The notes under the pieces were generated by a model. The model was given only the letters and a program-made list of their open reading frames with translations, had not been told where the DNA came from and did not search any database. From positions 1 to 12,479 of the forward strand of contig DGUK01000021.1 in assembly GCA_002394635.1 (NCBI GenBank): a stretch of DNA of 12,479 bases, given 5' to 3'. The position numbers were made by a program, and so were the translations under genes. Below are positions 1-6,420 of the stretch, piece by piece (within the stretch, counting starts at the first letter, position 1; each line of letters opens with the position of its first letter). This DNA is from Faecalitalea sp. UBA4312 (lineage in GTDB: Bacteria > Bacillota_I > Bacilli_A > Erysipelotrichales > Erysipelotrichaceae).

Positions 1-910
1 CAATAGAAATATTGATCATGCCTTCATTTCCACCCAGGAAAACCTGATATTTATCCTTTTGTTTCAAAGCCTCTGAGTTATACATAGACAGAGTTTCCGA
101 GCCGTCAGATCCATGGGTTACCATATAACGGATATCGTCTTTATGCACATAGATATCGATGCGATCATGCAAGGTGCTGTTTCCGCTTTTAGAAGACAGC
201 GTCCCCTGAAAATCATTGGTAACCGGCATGATGTCATAATCATCTTTATTGACTTTGGATTCCATCTGCTGGGCCGCATAAAAAGCTCCCAAACTGGTCC
301 AGTGATGATCCGTCTTATAATAGATGTACTCATCTTTATACTCGTTCATCGCTTCCCGCAGATCGATCGTTTCAATCGTATTATTTAAAGATTTATACAC
401 ATTATCTATATCTTTATTCTGATCGCGTGTCGGAGCCGAGCCAGGCAGTTTATTCTTTTCAATGCTGATGGCATTCGGTGCCAGTACAAAACGGATCTTT
501 AATTCCGGATGTCTTTTAGCAAAGTCATTAATACCCTTTATATTACGGTCCAGCTGTTCCTTGTTCGGTTCAGCAGCCTTTTCAATCAGCATGTTCTTGC
601 CCAGGTATACATTATTGATTTCCCGGATACCGGCCGCTTTTTGATTCATATAATTCAGTTTGATCAGTGTATTCCGACCCACAAACTGATCAGCAAACCA
701 GCTTTCCATACCTTTAAAGAAATCACCATTAGATACTGTCTTTAAAGAAATTGCCGGAAATTTAGCTAGTGAACGGTTTTCCATGTCCGATGTATCCCGA
801 TCGGGAACCAGAATATTTACAACCAGACCCAGAAGAATGCTGGTCAAAAAGACCATACGGATCATACGATGAGCCCGATTCAAATATTTATGTTGTTTTT
901 TATTATCCAT
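1..910 (-). CDS. DHHW family protein, AlgX/AlgJ-like, C-terminus cut by window edge
   Basis: The frame is open from an ATG at 910 to the left edge, giving 303 residues; the remainder lies outside. An N-terminal membrane segment (about residues 17-35) is followed by the family's opening block (MENRSLAKFP, then a DQFVGRN stretch), an ngVYLGK-type block, and the diagnostic DHHW tetrad at residues 201-204 within YYKTDHHWTSLGAFYA. The visible end FLGGNEGMINI also fits the family just before its catalytic Asp-Ser block. DHHW proteins resemble the SGNH-like acetyltransferases AlgX/AlgJ and sit beside MBOAT genes, where they are thought to pass acyl groups to an extracellular polysaccharide; that role is inferred here. 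The start follows the MBOAT stop by 17 nt, with an AAGGGAG ribosome site right after that stop, so translation is probably coupled. The usual length is near 370-400 residues, so roughly a fifth is missing. Confidence 0.88.
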   Translation of the reverse strand, partial: MDNKKQHKYLNRAHRMIRMVFLTSILLGLVVNILVPDRDTSDMENRSLAKFPAISLKTVSNGDFFKGMESWFADQFVGRNTLIKLNYMNQKAAGIREINNVYLGKNMLIEKAAEPNKEQLDRNIKGINDFAKRHPELKIRFVLAPNAISIEKNKLPGSAPTRDQNKDIDNVYKSLNNTIETIDLREAMNEYKDEYIYYKTDHHWTSLGAFYAAQQMESKVNKDDYDIMPVTNDFQGTLSSKSGNSTLHDRIDIYVHKDDIRYMVTHGSDGSETLSMYNSEALKQKDKYQVFLGGNEGMINISI

Positions 911-927
911 TTGATACGAACTCCCTT

Positions 928-2298
928 CTAAAATGCAAAGTATAAGAATGACTGATATGTACTAGAAATGATGTAGGTAATACTGATGACAAACAATAAT
1001 ACATATACGATCGTGGCTGCCAGTGGCGCTTGTTTGTGAAGGAATACAACATCCATTCGCCATAAATATTTATAAAACGTCGTACTGAAGACACAGGCTA
1101 CTATCAACAGAAGGATATTGCTCTTCAGATAAAACCAGGCAGAGCTGCTTATCAAACCATTGGTTCCGATAAAGAACATCCGACCAATGACGCCAAAAGC
1201 TGCACCGATATTCGGGCTCATAAAGAAAACCCATCCGATCAATACCAGTAACAGCGTATATATGTGCTGGACAGCTGTAGGTACATGGGAAAGAATGTCC
1301 CGCAGGAAGTACTTTTCCAGCAACAGTAACAAACCATAATACAGACCCCATACGATAAAAGTCCAGTTGGCTCCATGCCATAAACCGGTACATAACCAAA
1401 CAATCATGATATTGCGAATATACATAGTTTGGGAAACACGATTACCTCCCAAAGGAATATAAATATAATCACGGAACCAACGTGACAGAGAAATGTGCCA
1501 GCGCCGCCAGAAATCCTGAATATTGCGGGCAATATACGGATGGTCAAAGTTCGGTGCAAAATCAAAGCCGAACAACCGGCTTAAACCAATAGCCATATCA
1601 CTATAACCAGAAAAGTCAAAGTAAAGCTGCAGCATATAACTGATGGCATACAACCATGTACCGACGACCGAAGTGTCTGCAGCCAACGCTCCAAACATCA
1701 CTGCAAGTCGGTCCGCTATCAAAACTTTCTTAAAGAGTCCTTTTAAGAACAGCACGATCCCAGTATTCCACTTTTCCCCGGTCACTTCCCGTTTTGCCAG
1801 GAATTCTTCCATATCATGATACTGAACGATCGGTCCCATATTTACTTTTCCAAAAAAACTGATATACAATGCGACAGACAATAAATTTTTCTGCGCCTTC
1901 GATTTGCCCATATAAACATCCGCGAGATAGGAAATTGCACTAAATGTAAAAAATGACAATCCGATAGGTAAGCTCAGCTTTAAATGAACAAGACCACCCA
2001 AAAAGAAGTTTGTATATTTAAAGAAACCTAGGATCAGGATATTGACCACAACGCCAAACACAAAACTGCGTTTTCTTTTTTTGGTATCTGTTTCCTGATT
2101 AAAAGATAAAGCAGACACATAGTTCCATAGAACCGACAATATCAATAAAATCAAAAACTTCGGATCATCCCATGCATAGAACAAAAAACTAGCAAACAAT
2201 AGAACCATGTTCTTGATCTGCGATGTCGGCAGTAAATGATACAACAATAAGGTCAGAGGTAGAAATGCGAAAATGAAGATTAAACTTGAAAAACTCAT
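928..2298 (-). CDS. MBOAT family O-acyltransferase (DltB/AlgI-like)
   Basis: A 456-residue polytopic membrane protein. Family blocks in order: PIGLSFFTF (111-119), MGPIVQY (154-160), YFDFSGYSDMAIG (226-238), DFWRRWHISLSRWFRDYIYI (262-281) and the active-site region WLCTGLWHGANW with the conserved His308. The family moves acyl groups across the membrane for transfer to extracellular polymers: alginate (AlgI), teichoic acid D-alanine (DltB) or peptidoglycan/secondary polysaccharides (PatA). Neither DltA/DltC nor alginate genes are visible, and the partner is a DHHW protein rather than DltD, so acetylation of a surface glycan is the best inference. The start ATG overlaps the upstream stop codon by 4 nt (ATGA) and has a GGGGG ribosome site 7 nt upstream. 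Length is usual for the family. Substrate and acceptor cannot be read from the sequence. Confidence 0.93.
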   Translation of the reverse strand: MSFSSLIFIFAFLPLTLLLYHLLPTSQIKNMVLLFASFLFYAWDDPKFLILLILSVLWNYVSALSFNQETDTKKRKRSFVFGVVVNILILGFFKYTNFFLGGLVHLKLSLPIGLSFFTFSAISYLADVYMGKSKAQKNLLSVALYISFFGKVNMGPIVQYHDMEEFLAKREVTGEKWNTGIVLFLKGLFKKVLIADRLAVMFGALAADTSVVGTWLYAISYMLQLYFDFSGYSDMAIGLSRLFGFDFAPNFDHPYIARNIQDFWRRWHISLSRWFRDYIYIPLGGNRVSQTMYIRNIMIVWLCTGLWHGANWTFIVWGLYYGLLLLLEKYFLRDILSHVPTAVQHIYTLLLVLIGWVFFMSPNIGAAFGVIGRMFFIGTNGLISSSAWFYLKSNILLLIVACVFSTTFYKYLWRMDVVFLHKQAPLAATIVYVLLFVISITYIISSTYQSFLYFAF

Positions 2299-2780
2299 TT
2301 TGATTCCCCCTTTAAACTTGTTTTGAAACGATCCACAATAGCATCTGCCTTTTTATTAGTCACATAGATTCCATAGTTGGCCTGTGTATATACGATTGCA
2401 TCACGGCACAGATCGGCCTCCTTTGGAAGATAAGCATCATAAATATTCAATTGATCTGACACTCTTTGATTCATAGCCTCTTCAAAAGCGGCTGCCTGGT
2501 CATCCGACTTAAACTGTACCAGAACAATTTCACTGGCTTTCATATCATCGACATTTTTATAATATGAGACATTTTTATATGCTGTAGGATCGATACTTAA
2601 AAAACGTTTAATATTCTGATTGTTCTGTTCGGTATATTGATCCATATTTTCTGATTTCAATGTCGTTTTTGTCACATAGTTAAATGATGCCTTACTATCA
2701 GTCGGTGTAATTAAAAAGGACCCCATAAACAAACAAATCAGTACAAATAACACAATCTGAACAATTTTAAACTTCTTCAT
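2295..2780 (-). CDS. Small membrane-anchored protein, DUF4358-like
   Basis: A 161-residue protein with one N-terminal hydrophobic segment (about residues 7-24) and no lipobox, so it is probably an inner-leaflet-anchored protein with an extracellular domain. The outer domain has alternating strands and helices: an ASEIVLVQF strand, a helix around residues 96-110 ending QRVSDQ, then YDAYLPKE and a strand GIYVTN near the C-terminus. This pattern (strand, long helix with R.SDQ, Y.P, second strand) recalls DUF4358 proteins, which often accompany MBOAT and DHHW genes. The assignment is from memory of the family pattern, not from a search. It overlaps the MBOAT gene by 4 nt, so the two are almost certainly co-translated, and it may be an accessory subunit of the acyl-transfer machinery. 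The start has a GGGGGA ribosome site 6 nt upstream. No catalytic motif is visible. Confidence 0.8.
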   Translation of the reverse strand: MKKFKIVQIVLFVLICLFMGSFLITPTDSKASFNYVTKTTLKSENMDQYTEQNNQNIKRFLSIDPTAYKNVSYYKNVDDMKASEIVLVQFKSDDQAAAFEEAMNQRVSDQLNIYDAYLPKEADLCRDAIVYTQANYGIYVTNKKADAIVDRFKTSLKGESK

Positions 2781-3038
2781 ATCTTATCCCCCGTCAACTG
2801 CTTATCTCTTCCCTTATGGCCGAAGCCCATATAATTTAATCTCGACGAAATGTATACCTCACTCTAAAATCCTTTTCAGTAGTCTTACGAACCGGATCCG
2901 GAAATCCCAAAACACACTTATTACGTTTTCAGATCAATGGTCCACAGATACAGATGACAACACCATCACAAGCCTATAACAATATATTTCTTTACTAGAT
3001 GGACATGCCGATCCTCTGTTTAAGGTTATACATCGCTT
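2781..3038 (-). other. 258-nt leader/intergenic region upstream of the acylation genes
   Basis: No convincing ORF is present on either strand. On the minus strand it carries a C(UUCG)G tetraloop hairpin at 2815-2831 (three G-C pairs, a bulged G, three A-U pairs), 34 nt before the next start codon, and a perfect 10-base palindrome, CCGGATCCGG, at 2892-2901. No clear -35/-10 pair or intrinsic terminator was found, so it is unclear whether the SGNH gene and the genes after it form one transcript with a structured spacer or two units. It is less AT-rich than the other gaps in this window. No known riboswitch class was recognised. Confidence 0.4.
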
Positions 3039-3839
3039 TTAATCAGATATTTCATCGAATATAGCTGCCGCCCATTCACTGTAAAAAGTCGACAGATAAT
3101 GAATTCCATCCGATTGATAAATATCAGCGTTTCCACCATCTGTAATATTATTCACATTGATATAATTCCATTTGTTTTCCTTACACATTTTTTCAATTTC
3201 TTTATTATAGGTATTTACTTGTTTCCAGGCCGGATTATTCTCTAACGTATCCGGCGTACATGGCATGATGGCCACCACATAGATATTGGCCTCCGGCACA
3301 ATATCTAATACCTTCTTGATCTGATCGGCATAGATCTGTCCATAACCGCCTTCTTCAGCATTAATATTCATGCCCATGTCATTTACTCCATAGGAAAAGA
3401 AAATGTTGGATGGATGCATACGTTCTACTTCATCCAGATGATCCTGAATATTTTTAATCGTTGCGCCGGAATCCGCCAGCACACGGGCATCTTCTAAAAA
3501 GCCATAGAACGAAAAGCCCATCACACGCGAATCTCCGAAAATGACATAATCCTCAAACATTCCAAAGATATCAAACTCACCCGCTGCAATAGCGGCTTTT
3601 CTTTCAGCATCCCTTTTCTTTTTTAATTCCTTTTTGACTGTTTTCGTATCATCCTGTTCTAATGATTTTATATATTTGACGCCTTCCGCTGTACTATAGT
3701 TAAAATGACGATTAACCACGGTCCAACCAATACAAACAATCAAAAAAACACCGACCGCCAAAAAAATACGACTCCGGTTTTGTTGTTTTTTCTTCTTTTT
3801 ATTATGATTCTTGCTTACTGCTTTCTTATGTGTTGCCAT
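3039..3839 (-). CDS. Membrane-anchored SGNH/GDSL-type hydrolase
   Basis: A 266-residue protein. A very basic N-terminus (KKKKKQQNRSR) precedes one membrane segment (about 24-42), so the rest should lie outside the cell. A charged helical stretch (59-84) links this to the SGNH fold: block I VIFGDSRVMGF with nucleophile Ser104, Gly in DSGAT (block II, about 123-127), block III SYGVNDMG with Asn153, and block V SDGIHYL with Asp244 and His247. All four signature positions are present, so it should be an active esterase or acyltransferase. Next to MBOAT and DHHW genes it may add or remove O-acyl groups on a surface glycan; that is inferred. The start is fixed by AGGGG 7 nt upstream of the ATG. It stands 258 nt upstream of the DUF4358-like gene and 355 nt downstream of the C39-like gene. 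Confidence 0.88.
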   Translation of the reverse strand: MATHKKAVSKNHNKKKKKQQNRSRIFLAVGVFLIVCIGWTVVNRHFNYSTAEGVKYIKSLEQDDTKTVKKELKKKRDAERKAAIAAGEFDIFGMFEDYVIFGDSRVMGFSFYGFLEDARVLADSGATIKNIQDHLDEVERMHPSNIFFSYGVNDMGMNINAEEGGYGQIYADQIKKVLDIVPEANIYVVAIMPCTPDTLENNPAWKQVNTYNKEIEKMCKENKWNYINVNNITDGGNADIYQSDGIHYLSTFYSEWAAAIFDEISD

Positions 3840-3872
3840 ACAATATCCCCTATTTTCCTTAAATAATATATT

Positions 3873-3901
3873 ATCATAAATCGTTCTTTTTCGTTCATAA
3901 A
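3873..3901 (-). promoter_or_regulatory. Candidate promoter of the SGNH hydrolase gene
   Basis: The minus strand reads TTTATG, 17 nt, TATGAT. The -10 box matches five of six consensus bases and the spacing is ideal, but the -35 box matches only three of six and the surroundings are AT-rich, which produces such matches by chance. It would give a leader of roughly 25-30 nt before the SGNH start codon. Confidence 0.3.
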
Positions 3902-4149
3902 TAGATACAAACTTATTTGTTCAAAACTATATTTATTAGTGAAAACTCTTGATATCATTATTTCAATCATAAATTATGGATATATCCGTTACTGTTGCTG
4001 TTTATATACAACCTTGATTCTTAAAAGTTAAAGAATACTCTTAGTTTATTAAAACTTACATTCATAAAGACTATGGCTTTGATGCCGACAATCAAGAATG
4101 AAACATTATTTAGATCAGGAATATCTGTATTTTTTCCTTAATCTGGTGA

Positions 4150-4186
4150 ATATAAATAAAGAGAGAACCCTTATAAAGATTCTCTC
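4150..4186 (-). terminator. Intrinsic terminator after the C39-like gene
   Basis: On the minus strand GAGAGAA pairs with TTCTCTC, and the stem continues inward through two G-U wobbles to 11 pairs around a four-base loop. It is followed by the interrupted T-rich tract TTTATTTATATT. The wobble pairs become A-C mismatches on the plus strand, so the signal is specific to minus-strand transcription. It begins 8 nt after the stop codon. Confidence 0.7.
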
Positions 4187-4194
4187 AAATATTA

Positions 4195-6171
4195 TTACCG
4201 AATCAGAACCGAGAAAAAACAAGCACCATTTAAGCGGTCTTCCTTTGTACGTGTTCTGTTTGACCAGATTTTGTCAATTGAAAAGCTTTTATTATTCGAT
4301 TTGAAATACGGATCATACGCCTGACACTGATTTGAACTTTTATAATTATACAACAACAATTCATGAGTATATCCATATTCTCCGAATAACGTGGATTCTA
4401 CGGCTCCCACCACCAGGTTACCGTGAGCCAGTGCACTCTTTAACGCATCATTAGTATAAATGTATTGAATAGTCAGTCCAAATTGATTTGCCAAATAATT
4501 CCAGGCAGATGCAATCGTTCCTTTTCCATACTTCGGGTTGTTGTAATACTTATGTTTATACAGATCCTGTGCTATATCAGCCGGAGTCTTGTTTAAATTC
4601 AGCAGATAATTGATGACCATGGTTGCTACCGTTGGCAGACAACCAGTGGCTCCCATTGTCCAGTATCCGAATGTTTTGTTGGCCCACTTGCCATCCAGCT
4701 GAGAATAATACTTTATGCCGTTGTGCGTCACAGATTGTACGATTCCATTTGGATCAATCTTTATCGAAGCTTTATTCAGTGTAACATCATGCTTTATCAG
4801 AACACCTTCCGTATCAAAATAGACAACGTTTCGATCACGTTTTCCATACCCTTTGTCATTTAGATATACAAATGTATTCCTGAATTGTTTCCCGGTTCGT
4901 ATATTAAATCCATATTCGTTTTCTTCCAGCGTGTGGAATCCCTTTAATAAGCCTTTTTGCGGATCTGAATAGTAATATCCATTGTTCATCCTTTGCCAGC
5001 CGACGACAATTGCGTCGTTCATATAGGGAATATTTTTCTTTAGGAAAGAAACTGTATTTACACTGGAAGGTTTATCCTCTTCCTTTTTTACAAGTCGAAT
5101 TTCTATTCCTTCCAGGCGAAGTTTTAAACCTTCTGTTCCCGAGCAGTTTCCGTTGCTAGTCCATTCTAACCAGCCATAATCCTGGGCATGAACACGATAA
5201 TATACATCGTAGATGCCAGCTGCCTCTCCTGTCAGTTTGATTTGTATTCCTTCCAATCGTAAAGACTGTCCGGTTGTTCCACTGATTTGTCCATCTTGTT
5301 TCCAGTTTTGCCAGCCTACGTTCTGTATATGTGTTCGATAAAGGATATGGCCTTTCAATTCCGGATACATTAAAGACAGCCGAATGGCCTCTAACCGTTT
5401 AGATTCACCGGAAGTCCCAGCCATCTCCCCATCCGTTTTTTTGTTTTGCCAGCCATATGTCTGCACATGTGTCTGATAACCTACATATGGTGCATAGAAG
5501 GCCAGATTATTCGAAATTGGTGCCTCCTGTTCCTTTTTCAACAACACGATCTGCAGTGCTTCCATACGCTTGCCATAGCTCTGGGTTCCGGCGAATTCTC
5601 CATTTCCGGCCCAGCCAAGCCAGCCATAATCCTGAATATGCGTACGATAATAAATGGAATAGTAATTTTCTAATTCTCCGAGAAGACGTATTTGAATCGC
5701 TTCGATGCGTAATCCTTTTCCTGTGGTACCTGACCATTGCTCAGAATCAGGATCTGTCCATTCTGTCCAGCCTTTATTTTGAACATGAGTACGGTATTGT
5801 ATACCACCTTGCAACTGAGAATCCACATGGATCCATACTGCTTCTATTCGTTTTGATTGGCCTGTCGTTCCGGCCATTTGTCCGTCGACTTTCTTTTCCT
5901 GCCAACCGATATTCTGAATATGTGTCTGATACTCCACGGAAGCCTCAGGAACTGCCTGTACTTCCGATTCAGTATTCTCATTTGCAGGTTGATCTTCGGA
6001 ATCAGGATCATCCATAGTGATGGCAGAATTGGCTAATTCCTCATCCACCGTATCCTGGCCAGCTTCCGTTGTATCAACAATGACAGGATCATCTTCTTTT
6101 GCTTCTATATCCATTGAAAACGGAATCCATAAACACAATAAGAACAATACACTCCAAAGATAGTTCTTCAT
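4195..6171 (-). CDS. Secreted ChW-repeat protein with C-terminal C39-like cysteine peptidase domain
   Basis: A 658-residue secreted protein. Order: signal peptide (1-24, likely cut after IEA), acidic Pro/Glu/Asp linker (25-77), six ChW repeats (79-360), a GW/YY linker with choline-binding-like features (about 372-485), then a papain-like domain of the Peptidase_C39_2 type (about 486-658). The proposed catalytic residues are Gln491 (YYSQLDGKW), Cys511 (GCLPT, where most relatives have GCGPT), His603 (YTHELLLY) and Asp620 (AYDPYF). Such domains cleave peptide bonds or peptide cross-bridges; the substrate is unknown, with wall peptides or a host/competitor protein as options. ChW repeats are associated with the clostridial cell surface and probably attach the enzyme there. 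The start ATG has GGAGG 7 nt upstream, and its own promoter lies at 6269-6297. It is paralogous to the next gene upstream over the N-terminal two thirds only. Confidence 0.9.
   Translation of the reverse strand: MKNYLWSVLFLLCLWIPFSMDIEAKEDDPVIVDTTEAGQDTVDEELANSAITMDDPDSEDQPANENTESEVQAVPEASVEYQTHIQNIGWQEKKVDGQMAGTTGQSKRIEAVWIHVDSQLQGGIQYRTHVQNKGWTEWTDPDSEQWSGTTGKGLRIEAIQIRLLGELENYYSIYYRTHIQDYGWLGWAGNGEFAGTQSYGKRMEALQIVLLKKEQEAPISNNLAFYAPYVGYQTHVQTYGWQNKKTDGEMAGTSGESKRLEAIRLSLMYPELKGHILYRTHIQNVGWQNWKQDGQISGTTGQSLRLEGIQIKLTGEAAGIYDVYYRVHAQDYGWLEWTSNGNCSGTEGLKLRLEGIEIRLVKKEEDKPSSVNTVSFLKKNIPYMNDAIVVGWQRMNNGYYYSDPQKGLLKGFHTLEENEYGFNIRTGKQFRNTFVYLNDKGYGKRDRNVVYFDTEGVLIKHDVTLNKASIKIDPNGIVQSVTHNGIKYYSQLDGKWANKTFGYWTMGATGCLPTVATMVINYLLNLNKTPADIAQDLYKHKYYNNPKYGKGTIASAWNYLANQFGLTIQYIYTNDALKSALAHGNLVVGAVESTLFGEYGYTHELLLYNYKSSNQCQAYDPYFKSNNKSFSIDKIWSNRTRTKEDRLNGACFFSVLIR
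5092..5937 (-). repeat. Six ChW repeats in the C39-like protein
   Basis: Six units of about 38 residues begin at residues 79, 125, 174, 231, 277 and 323. Each has Y.TH.Q..GW, then a G..(A/S)GT.G turn and an R.E(A/G)I.I.L strand. Spacers of about 8-20 residues separate them, the longest (NNLAFYAPY) being between units 3 and 4. Unit 2 has a two-residue insertion before SGTTG. Units 3 and 6 share QDYGWL(G/E)W; units 1 and 4 share GWQ.KK.DG.MAGT.G.SKR, so the array reads as two triplets. Confidence 0.85.
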
Positions 6172-6268
6172 TCATATCCCTCCCAAAATTGATAATCATT
6201 CGTAAATGCACACATACTTAACTATTTATAAATATATTTATTCTTCTAATACTGTTTCCTATTTTCTT

Positions 6269-6297
6269 AGTCTACATTGTAATGCTCTCTCTGTCAA
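6269..6297 (-). promoter_or_regulatory. SigA-type promoter of the ChW/C39-like gene
   Basis: The minus strand reads TTGACA (6292-6297, perfect -35), 17 nt, TAGACT (6269-6274, four of six -10 bases). It predicts a transcript start near 6262 and a leader of about 90 nt before the ATG at 6171. It is the best promoter match in the window and lies in the gap between the two ChW genes, implying that the second gene can be expressed alone. Confidence 0.65.
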
Positions 6298-6390
6298 ACT
6301 ATCATATAAAAACACTTATACAGGAATCTTTCTAAATGCCATGTCATTTCTGGTAATACCATTGGTTAGGAATTCAAATGATTGTGTTTG

Positions 6391-6420
6391 TTTAAAGAAC
6401 TTACAGTCTTTTCTGTAAAT
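6391..6420 (-). terminator. Possible weak terminator overlapping the stop codon of the ChW/beta-lactamase-like gene
   Basis: On the minus strand TTACAG and CTGTAA form a perfect 6-pair stem around AAAAGA, extendable by a G-U and an A-U pair, with the stop codon inside the second arm. The sequence after it, GTTCTTTAAA, is only partly U-rich, so termination may be leaky and some transcripts may continue into the C39-like gene. Confidence 0.35.

Larger units (their letters stand above)
3840..4194 (-). other. AT-rich intergenic region; promoter-like sequence for the SGNH gene
   Basis: No gene is supported here. Its right end holds the terminator of the C39-like gene (4161-4186). Near the SGNH start the minus strand offers TTTATG-17 nt-TATGAT (3896-3901 and 3873-3878); a second candidate, TTAACT-17 nt-TATATA, lies further upstream near 4005-4035. 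Both are weak matches in very AT-rich sequence. A 10-base palindrome GGATATATCC lies at 3978-3987. One of the two promoter candidates probably starts the acylation cassette, but they cannot be ranked by eye. Confidence 0.35.

Noticed and set aside
113..388. Plus-strand 91-codon ORF at the left edge
   Set aside because: It is antisense to the DHHW gene, has no ribosome site and its product shows no family pattern; the minus-strand frame carries the DHHW motif.
4098..4304. Plus-strand 68-codon ORF
   Set aside because: It crosses the minus-strand terminator and the 3' end of the C39-like gene, and lacks a ribosome site.
5457..6017. Plus-strand 186-codon ORF
   Set aside because: It is a shadow of the ChW repeat coding region; regular repeats on one strand keep opposite frames open.
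6206..6418. Plus-strand 70-codon ORF in the gap between the two ChW genes
   Set aside because: No ribosome site is present and it overlaps the TTGACA promoter and the end of the upstream gene.
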